This document shows positions 14,668 through 21,311 of a DNA stretch of 23,922 nucleotides, in pieces. How positions within the stretch are numbered: position 1 is the stretch's first letter; every line of letters begins with the position of its first letter. Made by a program: the position numbers and the translations under genes. Source of the DNA: JBBQUN01 sp038212405 (GTDB taxonomy: Bacteria; Actinomycetota; Acidimicrobiia; Acidimicrobiales; SZUA-35); contig JBBQUN010000039.1 in NCBI GenBank assembly GCA_038212405.1, forward strand, positions 1 through 23,922. Reading direction: 5' to 3'. The notes below the pieces were generated by a model, which saw nothing but the letters and a program-made list of their open reading frames with translations, was not told the DNA's origin and made no database searches.

Positions 14668-15551
14668 CAGCCGCGTTCGGCAAACTTGACGGTGTCATCC
14701 ATGCCGATGCCGGTCATTGGTGCACCGAGACCACGACTGACCTTGGCGAGCACGTCGGCATCGCGGAAGTTCGTGGTTGCCTCGACGATGGCCCTGGCGC
14801 GTGGCGCCGGATCGTCCGACTTGAAGATCCCGGATCCGACGAAGACGGCCTCGGCACCCAGCTGCATGGCGAGCGCCGCGTCGGCAGGCGTTGCGATGCC
14901 ACCGGCACAGAACATGGGAACGGGAAGTTTTCCGGTCTTGTTGATCTCCTGCACGAGCGGCAGCGGCGCCTGCAAACGCTTTGCCCACTCGAAGAGTTCG
15001 GCTTCGTCAGCCTGGGTGATCTTGCGAATGTCCCCGGTGATGCTGCGAAGATGGCGAACCGCCTCGACGATGTTGCCCGTGCCGGCTTCACCCTTCGAGC
15101 GGATCATGCATGCCCCCTCGGAGATCCGGCGGAGTGCCTCTCCCAGATTGGTGGCGCCGCAGACGAACGGCACGGTGAACGCAAACTTGTCGATGTGGTG
15201 GGTCTCGTCGGCCGGCGTCAGGACCTCAGACTCATCGATGTAGTCGACACCGAGCGCCTGAAGAATTTGGGCCTCGACGAAATGACCGATGCGAGCCTTT
15301 GCCATGACCGGAATGGTGCAGACCGCCTGGATGCCCTGAATCATCTCGGGGTCACTCATGCGCGACACGCCGCCGTCGCGACGGATGTCAGCCGGCACCC
15401 GCTCGAGCGCCATGACCGCAGTGGCGCCGGCATCTTCGGCGATCTTGGCCTGCTCGGCATTGATGACGTCCATGATGACGCCACCTTTGAGCATTTCGGC
15501 CAGGCCGCGGTTGACTCGAATATTTGCGTTGGTGGAAGAGGTCTCGCTCAT
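14664..15551 (-). CDS. pdxS: Pyridoxal 5'-phosphate synthase, lyase subunit PdxS
   Basis: Condenses ribose 5-phosphate, glyceraldehyde 3-phosphate and ammonia to PLP; works as a dodecamer with PdxT. 295 residues from the ATG at 15551. Seen: GGVIMDVINAEQAKIAEDAG (catalytic D28), PVMAKARIGHFVEAQ (K85), and MIRSKGEAGTGN (K153), matching Asp24, Lys81 and Lys149 of the Bacillus enzyme. A TTG nine codons upstream is possible but less likely: the ATG fits the family's N-terminus and sits 7 bases after a TAGAAT -10 hexamer. It heads pdxS-pdxT-yebC. Confidence 0.97.
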   Translation of the reverse strand: MSETSSTNANIRVNRGLAEMLKGGVIMDVINAEQAKIAEDAGATAVMALERVPADIRRDGGVSRMSDPEMIQGIQAVCTIPVMAKARIGHFVEAQILQALGVDYIDESEVLTPADETHHIDKFAFTVPFVCGATNLGEALRRISEGACMIRSKGEAGTGNIVEAVRHLRSITGDIRKITQADEAELFEWAKRLQAPLPLVQEINKTGKLPVPMFCAGGIATPADAALAMQLGAEAVFVGSGIFKSDDPAPRARAIVEATTNFRDADVLAKVSRGLGAPMTGIGMDDTVKFAERGW

Positions 15552-15558
15552 GTCGGCG

Positions 15559-15564
15559 ATTCTA
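15559..15564 (-). promoter_or_regulatory. Possible -10 element (TAGAAT) of pdxS
   Basis: TAGAAT, one base from the consensus TATAAT, ends 7 bases before the pdxS ATG, and no Shine-Dalgarno is visible. This fits a leaderless transcript and is the best -10 match in the window. Confidence 0.5.
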
Positions 15565-15620
15565 TGAGTGGCCTGCAATGTGGCGGCTCACCCGCAGGCC
15601 ACTTTGTCAGACTGCGAGGG

Positions 15621-15669
15621 CAGGGTGACAGCTGCTAAGGCAGGGTGACAGCTGCTAAGGCAGGGTGAC
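15621..15669 (-). repeat. 20-bp tandem repeat at the 3' end of the DUF3048 gene
   Basis: CAGGGTGACAGCTGCTAAGG occurs at 15621-15640 and again at 15641-15660, followed by a 9-base partial copy (15661-15669) inside the gene. On the coding strand each unit carries CTGCCTTAG, so the end of the reading frame with its TAG stop was duplicated downstream. Confidence 0.9.
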
Positions 15670-16713
15670 GTTGCCCTCTTCGGGGAACAGCACCCAGGTT
15701 TGGCCAGGAGTCAGCAAGATCGGATCGCCGTTCCCGTCCACGTAGGTCGGCTGTGACGTTGCGCTCTCGCGGCTCCACGTGCCCTCGATCAGGTGTCCGT
15801 CGGTGAGCACCATCACCGGACCCGTTCCGACTGATTGGAGTTCGGCCGAGGCACGATCGGCCGGGCTGATCGAGTAGTCGACGATCATGATCACCACGTT
15901 CTGCGGTGCCAGCTGATCGCCGAGGACGGTGGTGTGCGGCCGCCCGTCTTGGGTGCGCAACCAGCCACCGCTTGTTTCGTCCCACGTATGGGTGACGGTT
16001 GGCGTGCCGCGATAGTCGATCGTGACCGGGCCAACGATTTCGACAGCGTCGGCTGGGAGTTCGTCGCCCTCGCCACGGAACTCGAACCACGGCAGCGGCG
16101 GCTCGGCGTCCTCAGGAGCAAAGGCGAAGAGATCAGGAGTGTTCACGTAGTAGTTGTGCGGCGCCCGCCGCGAGCTGTCTCGGAAGTACACCGAGCGACT
16201 CATGGCGGTGACTTCGATGATCGGCACCGAGCGGAGCCGGGACGCGACATAATTGTTGCCCCCCGATGAGGCGTACAACGGCGTATTGAACCCGCTGACC
16301 AGGTCGAAGTCAGACGTACGACTCGATCGGACCGGACCAACCGGCGATGGTTGACTGGAGTGGAACACTGCGGCAAACCGCGTGACGCCTTCGGTCAACA
16401 TCTCGAACACGATGTCGGCTTGTCCCAGTCCGGTCTGGGGGCGCGCCTCGGCGAAGTTGTCGATTTTCACGACCAAGGCCGGGCCGGTCAGTTCCTCGGC
16501 TACCGGCAGTCCGGTCAGCGGCGCGACCGGACCATCGGGGATCGCCTCGACCGTGGTGGTGGTTGCCGGTGCGGTCGATGTCGTGGTCGGTGCCTGTGTG
16601 GTCGTGGTGGTGCTTTCCTCGGCGGCGTCGCTGGCGCTTCCGCTGCACGAAGCGGCGAGCAGAGCGAGAACGAGCGCGACCGCGGGAAGCGAACGTAGGG
16701 ACGTGCGGGTCAT
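15655..16713 (-). CDS. DUF3048 (YerB-like) lipoprotein
   Basis: Predicted secreted, lipid-anchored protein of the DUF3048/YerB family, whose biochemical role is not established as far as I know. 352 residues from the ATG at 16713. Seen: a signal peptide with lipobox LAASC (Cys23), a Thr-rich linker (about 35-55), then the domain with VVKIDNFAEARPQTGLGQAD, GVTRFAAVFHS, PVGPVRSSR and YASSGGN, all typical, and a C-terminal part with VIMIVDYS and GQTWVLFP. The ATG shares one base with the stop of the upstream M48-like gene (TGATG) and has GAGGAG five bases before it, so coupling is strong. The 3' end carries a 20-bp tandem duplication. Confidence 0.9.
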   Translation of the reverse strand: MTRTSLRSLPAVALVLALLAASCSGSASDAAEESTTTTTQAPTTTSTAPATTTTVEAIPDGPVAPLTGLPVAEELTGPALVVKIDNFAEARPQTGLGQADIVFEMLTEGVTRFAAVFHSSQPSPVGPVRSSRTSDFDLVSGFNTPLYASSGGNNYVASRLRSVPIIEVTAMSRSVYFRDSSRRAPHNYYVNTPDLFAFAPEDAEPPLPWFEFRGEGDELPADAVEIVGPVTIDYRGTPTVTHTWDETSGGWLRTQDGRPHTTVLGDQLAPQNVVIMIVDYSISPADRASAELQSVGTGPVMVLTDGHLIEGTWSRESATSQPTYVDGNGDPILLTPGQTWVLFPEEGNVTLP

Positions 16714-17462
16714 CAGATCTCCTCGAGAACGTCGATGCGGAGATCGAGCGAATGTGATGGAACGAGCGCCGTTGCCGGCGGAACGAGCCAAAGGTGTGCG
16801 TTACTCGGTGAAGCCGCCATCGGCTTCACGGTTCCCGACTTCAACGTCGCCAACGCCGACGCGAGACCCGGTGGATAGCGTGTGATCCCTACCGCCGCCT
16901 GGTCAGCAAGCAGGTCGCGGTCCTCGTCGAACAGTGACTTCGAGCGAGTGGCAACGAACGACTCGAATGGCTTGAAGACGCCGCCCGAACACCGCTCGAG
17001 CAGCGCTGCGACTGCGGTAGCGAGTTCGGCGTCGCCGTCTTTGGCTCGCACCAACAACTCGGCTACCACGCCTTCGAGTTCCATCCGATCAAGCGAGGCA
17101 ACGAGTCCCTGTGTGATCACGACGGTGACGCCTGCGGGGTCGGCAACCGTCATCGCATTGAGCGCGTGATCATCGACCACGGTCACCGTTGGTTCGACGA
17201 CGCCAGTCGACAGACTCAGCCCTTCGACCAGGTTGATCAAGCGGGCGTGAGCAATGGGATCGGGCGATCGGCCAGACACCGTCGACAGCACCTGGGTGGC
17301 GGGGTTCTTGACCTGTTGGAGCACGATGACAGAACCGACGACGAGCCCGGCAACGATGCCAACAGCGAGCCCGACGAACCACGGAACGCCGAGCAGGAGA
17401 AGGATCAACACCAGCGGCGTCGCCAGCACAAGCGCGAGGACGCCGATGATCACGAGCAACAT
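16713..17462 (-). CDS. HtpX-like M48-family membrane protein lacking HExxH (probable pseudoprotease)
   Basis: 249 residues. Two hydrophobic helices fill the N-terminus (about 1-25 and 28-48), as in HtpX. The rest follows the M48 layout: VVDDHALNAMTVADPAGVTV corresponds to the usual NAFA-x-G segment, then ITQGLVASLDRMELEGVVA leads to the place of HExxH, which here reads E135-L-L-V-R139. The third zinc ligand (Glu of ExxAD) is Asp in DLLAD (183-187), followed by the typical PPGLASALATL; a diverged LDLRIDVLEE matches the family's C-terminal HPPxExRI. Fold and order are M48-like but the metal site is gone, so proteolysis is unlikely; a scaffold or inhibitor role is inference. A CTG nine codons upstream of the ATG, with GGAGG at the right distance, may be the true start. 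Confidence 0.75.
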   Translation of the reverse strand: MLLVIIGVLALVLATPLVLILLLLGVPWFVGLAVGIVAGLVVGSVIVLQQVKNPATQVLSTVSGRSPDPIAHARLINLVEGLSLSTGVVEPTVTVVDDHALNAMTVADPAGVTVVITQGLVASLDRMELEGVVAELLVRAKDGDAELATAVAALLERCSGGVFKPFESFVATRSKSLFDEDRDLLADQAAVGITRYPPGLASALATLKSGTVKPMAASPSNAHLWLVPPATALVPSHSLDLRIDVLEEI

Positions 17463-17496
17463 GGAGCGAAGGAGCGGGTTGGAAGTCAGCGGGATG

Positions 17497-17501
17497 CCTC
17501 C
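17497..17501 (-). promoter_or_regulatory. Strong Shine-Dalgarno (GGAGG) pointing to a CTG start for the M48-like gene
   Basis: GGAGG lies exactly 7 bases before an in-frame CTG (17487-17489), the same spacing as at yajC. The ATG at 17462 has no Shine-Dalgarno. Starting at CTG would add the plausible N-terminus MTSNPLLRS. Confidence 0.4.
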
Positions 17502-17519
17502 GGGACGAATTCGGTCAGG

Positions 17520-18590
17520 TTACCCGAGCAGGCGTTCGTAACGAGCGAGGTACGCGTCGACGAGGCGTTCCATGGCAAAGGCGTCGGCCCGCTCCCGCCC
17601 CCGTTCGATCTGTGCCTCGACCGGTGCGGAGCGCTCGAGCGCCCGCATCACTGCCCTGGCCAACGCTTGTGGGTCACCAACGGCGAAGAGATCGGCGTCG
17701 GATCCGTCTCGGCTCGTGACTCGGTAGGCCTCGATGTCGCTGGCAACGACGGGAGTGCCCGCAGCCATGCCTTCGAGCAGCACCACGCCAAAGCTTTCAC
17801 CACCGAGCGACGGTACGCAGAAGACGTCGGCGGCCTTCAGCGCCGCCAGCTTGTCGATTTCGGTCATGGGACCCAACCACACCAGTCGATGGTTGTCTGC
17901 GTGTGCTGCCTGCAGCGATTCAGTCTCGAGGCCGTGGCCACCGATCCAGATCGTGACGTCTTCCGGCACCAATCGGGCCGCCTCGAGCAGCACGGAAAGG
18001 CCCTTGCGCGGCTCGTGACGAGCGAGGAAGAACACCGTTGGACCCGCCGTCGGCGCAGGCGATGCGTCAGCAAAGCGGTTGACCTCGATGCCGTTGAACA
18101 ACACTTCGCAATCGCTGCCGAGGTGGCGCCGAGCCATCGATGCTGCCTCTTCCGATACTGCGACCCGCACATCCAATCGTGTGACCAAGCGTCGCAGGAG
18201 GGGCCGCATGTAGCGGTACACCGCGATTTCGCCACTCGCGTGGAACGTGCCCACCAAGGGCACCGGCTTGACCACGATCGCCGTGAGTGTTGGGCCGGGG
18301 GCCAGGGGCTCGTGGAGATGCAGCAGGTCGAACCGCTCATCCCAGATTGCGCCCAACGCACGAAGTTGGGCCGCCGGGTCGGGAGCGACGGGAGCGAACG
18401 AACCGTTTTGCGCGTAGGGCATCGAGTTGCCAAGCGGTGTGATCCATGGTTCGGGCGGGAGTCCGTCACACGGGGCCAGTACCTGTACGTCGGTCCCCTG
18501 TGCCCGCATCGATCGAGCCAAACCCAAGACCTGCGACTGCACACCGCCCCACACACCCATGCTGTACGGGCAGATCATTCCGATACGCAC
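17520..18590 (-). CDS. pimA: Phosphatidyl-myo-inositol mannosyltransferase PimA (GT4)
   Basis: Adds the first mannose from GDP-mannose to phosphatidylinositol on the inner face of the membrane, the first step of PIM synthesis. 356 residues. Seen: RIGMICPYS and GGVQSQVLGLA at the N-terminus (compare RIGMVCPYS and GGVQSHVLQLA in mycobacterial PimA), FDLLHLHEPLAPGPT, GTFHASGE, VSEEAASMARRHLG, FLARHEPRKGLSVLLEA, and LGGESFGVVLLEGMAAGTPV, the nucleotide-sugar-binding E-x7-E motif of GT4 enzymes. I chose the GTG at 18590 over 18599: it matches the mycobacterial start and lies 7 bases after TAGGGT, which the earlier GTG overlaps. It lies 19 bp after patA. Confidence 0.9.
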   Translation of the reverse strand: MRIGMICPYSMGVWGGVQSQVLGLARSMRAQGTDVQVLAPCDGLPPEPWITPLGNSMPYAQNGSFAPVAPDPAAQLRALGAIWDERFDLLHLHEPLAPGPTLTAIVVKPVPLVGTFHASGEIAVYRYMRPLLRRLVTRLDVRVAVSEEAASMARRHLGSDCEVLFNGIEVNRFADASPAPTAGPTVFFLARHEPRKGLSVLLEAARLVPEDVTIWIGGHGLETESLQAAHADNHRLVWLGPMTEIDKLAALKAADVFCVPSLGGESFGVVLLEGMAAGTPVVASDIEAYRVTSRDGSDADLFAVGDPQALARAVMRALERSAPVEAQIERGRERADAFAMERLVDAYLARYERLLG

Positions 18591-18597
18591 ACCGCAC

Positions 18598-18603
18598 ACC
18601 CTA
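18598..18603 (-). promoter_or_regulatory. Possible -10 element (TAGGGT) of pimA
   Basis: TAGGGT ends 7 bases before the GTG at 18590 in the short patA-pimA spacer. This allows an internal leaderless start for pimA in addition to read-through from pgsA. Confidence 0.38.
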
Positions 18604-18609
18604 GGGAGT

Positions 18610-19509
18610 TCAGCTGAAGAGCGGCTCCAGTACGTGCCACTGGTCCGGCGCCTGTTCGATCAGCCGCTCGAACTGATGGGCAAGCAGTTGGGTGACGCGT
18701 GCGAGTTCGGGTTTGAGCGCAACCGACCGATCGACTCCGATGCGATCACCGATCACACAATGATGGCCAAGATACCGATGCTGGCGGTCGGCGTTCGCGA
18801 AGTAGACAGCGCACGGGTGCAGCGGGGCTCCTGTTCGACGAGCGAGCATCGCCGGTCCAGCGGGCAGCGTTGTCGAACGGCCGAAGAAACTGACTTCGAT
18901 CCCACCGCCAGCGAGGTCCCGGTCGCTCACCAAACACACGACGTGGCGTTTCCGGACGGCCTCGGCCAATGCTCCGAATGCTGCACCATCGGCGGGGATG
19001 ACGTGCACCCCATACGACGACCGTAGGTCGGTGAACCACTCGAAGAGATCGTCGGGCTTGATCCGCTCGACCACCGCACTGACGGGTATACGGGCCACTC
19101 GGCCGAGGTAGGCGGCCGCCCATTCCCATCCGCCCAAGTGAGGCAAGGCAAGGATGGGCCCGCTGCCTGCCGACCGAGCAGCGCGAATGTGCTCGAATCC
19201 GGTGACCTGCAAGCCACGTTCGAGCGTGTCGGCGTCGAGATGGGGCATCCGAAGCGTCTCGGCCCAATACCGGGCATACGACGCCATCCCGGCCCTCACC
19301 ATTCGGTCGAGGTCTTCGGGGTCGAGGTCGGGCCGCACCACCGAGAGGTTCGCTCCCAGCACTTCGGCACTTCCTGATCGCCGAGCGCCGAGCGCGAACC
19401 CGAAGATCTCGGCCAGTGACACCAAGCCCGACAGCGGCAGGGTCTTCCCAGCGACAGCACCGGCGCGATACAGCAGCAGTTCCTTGCTCGGCCGGTTCTT
19501 TCGAGGCAC
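18610..19509 (-). CDS. patA: Phosphatidylinositol mannoside acyltransferase (LpxL/HtrB family)
   Basis: Transfers an acyl chain to a mannose of PIM; acts at the cytoplasmic membrane. 299 residues from the GTG at 19509, close to the mycobacterial length. Seen: LPHLGGWEW with the catalytic H-x4-E motif of LpxL-like acyltransferases, VSAVVERIKPDDLFEWF, and CLVSDRDLAGGGIEVSFFGR, typical of the family's second conserved block, then LPAGPAMLARRTGAPLHP. The N-terminal 40 residues are mildly hydrophobic. It sits 14 bp after pgsA and 19 bp before pimA, the same order as Rv2612c-Rv2611c-Rv2610c in M. tuberculosis. No clear Shine-Dalgarno is seen. Confidence 0.9.
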   Translation of the reverse strand: MPRKNRPSKELLLYRAGAVAGKTLPLSGLVSLAEIFGFALGARRSGSAEVLGANLSVVRPDLDPEDLDRMVRAGMASYARYWAETLRMPHLDADTLERGLQVTGFEHIRAARSAGSGPILALPHLGGWEWAAAYLGRVARIPVSAVVERIKPDDLFEWFTDLRSSYGVHVIPADGAAFGALAEAVRKRHVVCLVSDRDLAGGGIEVSFFGRSTTLPAGPAMLARRTGAPLHPCAVYFANADRQHRYLGHHCVIGDRIGVDRSVALKPELARVTQLLAHQFERLIEQAPDQWHVLEPLFS

Positions 19510-19523
19510 TGCGCCCTACCGGT

Positions 19524-20213
19524 TCAGCGCCGACGGCTACGCGCTGGTGAGCGTCGGGTTCGCCGAGCGGCGCGCGCTTGGCGCCGACGATTGGCCGATG
19601 GGGAGCGGCTCGGAATCGGCCGGTCGACACTCGCCTGCTTCCAGACCTTCACGAAACGAAAGACCGCAGTGGCCGCGGTGAGAGCGAACATCAGCCATAG
19701 CACCGGCACCAGGAACTCGTTGAAAAGCAGCCCGAGGCCGAGAACAACGAATCGCTCCGCTCGTTCCATCAAACCGCCGCGAGCATCGAAGCCGAGCGAT
19801 TCGGCCTTGGCCCGCTCGTAGGACACCAACGAAGCCGCGATGTAGAGACCAAACGGCAGCAGCGCCATCCGAGGGTCATATCCCCCGCCACCGCCGGCGA
19901 GGTACCAGCCGGCACCGGCAAACAACAATCCGTCGGAGAGGCGGTCAGACACCGAGTCGAAAAAGGCGCCCCGTGGGCCGGAGGTTCCGCCGGCCTTGGC
20001 CACCGCTCCATCGAGTGCGTCGGGCAGGCCGGTGAGCACGAGCAACAAGAACGCCACCCGAAAGTTGCCAGTTCCGATCGCAACTGCGCAGCCGGCAGCC
20101 ATGGCAACGCCGAGCCCGGTGATCACGTCAGGCGAGACGCCGATTCGATGCAGCGTGTGCCCAACAGGCGACACGAGCTTCTCGAAGTTGGTGCGGAACG
20201 AGCCGTCGAACAT
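19524..20213 (-). CDS. pgsA: CDP-alcohol phosphatidyltransferase, probable phosphatidylinositol phosphate synthase
   Basis: Joins CDP-diacylglycerol to a sugar-alcohol phosphate, here probably inositol 1-phosphate given the pimA/patA neighbours. 229 residues from the ATG at 20213. Seen: the CDP-alcohol motif D65-x2-D68-G69-x2-A72-K73-x8-G82-x3-D86-x3-D90; the usual Arg after Ala is Lys here. Several hydrophobic helices lie at about 30-62, 95-125 and 150-180, and a very Arg-rich cytosolic tail follows (last 25 residues). The open frame continues upstream, but MFDGSFRTNFEKLVSP is the natural start and TACCCT lies 6 bases before it. It is the first gene of pgsA-patA-pimA and divergent from the plus-strand gene at 20272. 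Confidence 0.9.
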   Translation of the reverse strand: MFDGSFRTNFEKLVSPVGHTLHRIGVSPDVITGLGVAMAAGCAVAIGTGNFRVAFLLLVLTGLPDALDGAVAKAGGTSGPRGAFFDSVSDRLSDGLLFAGAGWYLAGGGGGYDPRMALLPFGLYIAASLVSYERAKAESLGFDARGGLMERAERFVVLGLGLLFNEFLVPVLWLMFALTAATAVFRFVKVWKQASVDRPIPSRSPSANRRRQARAARRTRRSPARSRRR

Positions 20214-20219
20214 CGGCTC

Positions 20220-20225
20220 AGGGTA
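20220..20225 (-). promoter_or_regulatory. Possible -10 element (TACCCT) of pgsA
   Basis: TACCCT ends 6 bases before the pgsA ATG. It is four bases from the left arm of an inverted repeat that fills the space to the opposing promoter. Confidence 0.38.
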
Positions 20226-20229
20226 GCGG

Positions 20230-20259
20230 GTGCTTGCAAAGCAGAGGTCGAGCAAGCAC
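20230..20259. promoter_or_regulatory. Inverted repeat, candidate operator between divergent promoters
   Basis: GTGCTTGC (20230-20237) and GCAAGCAC (20252-20259) are perfect 8-bp inverted copies with centres 22 bp apart, about two helical turns. The repeat lies between the -10 hexamers of pgsA and the gene at 20272, covering both expected -35 zones; its right arm directly abuts TAGAGT. This is the arrangement expected for a dimeric regulator of both directions. No regulator is encoded next to it. Confidence 0.45.
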
Positions 20260-20265
20260 TAGAGT
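20260..20265 (+). promoter_or_regulatory. Possible -10 element (TAGAGT) of the gene at 20272
   Basis: TAGAGT ends 6 bases before the ATG at 20272, with no Shine-Dalgarno, consistent with a leaderless transcript. Confidence 0.42.
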
Positions 20266-20271
20266 GCCGTC

Positions 20272-20775
20272 ATGGCCGATCGATACGACGCACTGACCCC
20301 GACCAATCTCATCGCAACCCTGCGCTCATTCGAGCGCCGGTACACAGCGGTCACCGGCCCAATGCGCAGCGACCCCGACCTCATCGATCGGGCCGACGCT
20401 CCTGGTCCCGATGGCGACTCGATGATCACTCTCTGCAACAGAGCGCTGCGTGCCGTCTCGATGCTCGGCGCCGAGGCCGTTCGTATTGCCACCCACGTCG
20501 AACCCGTCAGCCCGGCAGCGGCGTTCGACCCCGACACCTGGGCCGATGGCTCGGCCCCAGCAGCAACGATGACCGAGGCCACCGACGTCATCGCCAGCAC
20601 GGCGAACGAGTTGGCCGACAAGCTCGACGGTCTGAGCTCAGACGAATGGAACCGCTCCTCGTCGATCACCGGGGGCGGTTCGATCACACTGGTCGAGGTC
20701 GTGGCCGCGATCGCCCGGGAGGGAGTCGAAACCCTGCGACGAGCCGAGCGCCAGCTCGAATGGCTGCGTTCATAG
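20272..20775 (+). CDS. Hypothetical protein, possibly a DinB-like helical bundle
   Basis: 167 residues, no signal peptide or membrane span. I do not recognise it firmly. The pattern is largely helical: an N-terminal helix (LTPTNLIATLRSFERRY), a second in SMITLCNRALRAVSMLG, a third around ATDVIASTANELADKLDGL, then DEWNRSSSITGGGSITLVEV and a last helix (REGVETLRRAERQLEWL). The segment LSSDEWNRS followed by a short turn and a helix recalls DinB/mycothiol-dependent maleylpyruvate isomerase proteins, but the metal-binding His residues expected there are absent (the last helix has REGVE where relatives often have H-x3-H). It is the only plus-strand gene between pgsA and thrS, divergent from pgsA and convergent with the next gene (23-bp gap). 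Codon use looks like its neighbours'. Confidence 0.8.
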   Translation: MADRYDALTPTNLIATLRSFERRYTAVTGPMRSDPDLIDRADAPGPDGDSMITLCNRALRAVSMLGAEAVRIATHVEPVSPAAAFDPDTWADGSAPAATMTEATDVIASTANELADKLDGLSSDEWNRSSSITGGGSITLVEVVAAIAREGVETLRRAERQLEWLRS

Positions 20776-20798
20776 TGGTCTGTGTTCGTCGGAAGAAC

Positions 20799-21311
20799 TC
20801 AAGCGTCGAGGTCTGACCAATCTTCGGGATTGTCCTCGACGAATTGCTCGACGATGGATCCGTCCACGCCATCCACCAAGACGAGACCACGCTTCGTCGG
20901 CGGATTGTCGGCCGAGTAGAGCAGGATTCGCCACGTCGGGCGGCTGAGGATGCCTCGCCAGCCCAGTTGCGCCGAGGCGTGACCGACGGGGAATCCGACC
21001 TCCCGACCCGAGGCCACGAGTGCATCGCGCTCGTCGATGTCGAGGTTCACACCGGCAACGATGCTGTACACACCAACGATGGCCAGAATGATCCCGGCAG
21101 CGAGGATGCCTCGGTTCATCAAGACGCCCTCGCCGTTGATCTGGTAGCCGACGACCAAACAGGCAGCGATGCCGAGATACAAGATACCTGGGACTCGACG
21201 CCGGTTGTTGTTGGGAAAGAGATAGTCCTCGTGATCGACCATGCCCGGCTGAAGGTCAGCGGGCAGTTCATCGACATGCTCGGGCAGGCTCGAGTCTTCG
21301 GGTTCGCTCAC
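20799..21311 (-). CDS. Hypothetical membrane protein with two spans
   Basis: 170 residues. Acidic N-terminus (about 1-35) with no signal peptide, then two predicted membrane helices (VPGILYLGIAACLVVGY, about 40-57, and ILAAGIILAIVGVYSIVAGV, about 69-88), so both ends are probably cytoplasmic. The C-terminal 80 residues form a soluble domain with RPTWRILLYSADNPPTKRG and an acidic ending (EDNPEDWSDLDA). I do not recognise a family. The GTG start overlaps the stop of the HIT gene by four bases (GTGA), so it is in an operon with thrS and the HIT gene. The mycobacterial cluster I recall has no counterpart here. A link to PIM or nucleotide metabolism would be guesswork. Confidence 0.85.
   Translation of the reverse strand: MSEPEDSSLPEHVDELPADLQPGMVDHEDYLFPNNNRRRVPGILYLGIAACLVVGYQINGEGVLMNRGILAAGIILAIVGVYSIVAGVNLDIDERDALVASGREVGFPVGHASAQLGWRGILSRPTWRILLYSADNPPTKRGLVLVDGVDGSIVEQFVEDNPEDWSDLDA

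Noticed and set aside
20214..20255. N-terminal extension of PgsA by 14 residues
   Set aside because: It would overlap the candidate -10 and operator; MFDGSFRTNFEKL is the family-like start.
20776..20798. Terminator between the convergent genes ending at 20775 and 20799
   Set aside because: The 23-bp gap shows no stem-loop or T tract.
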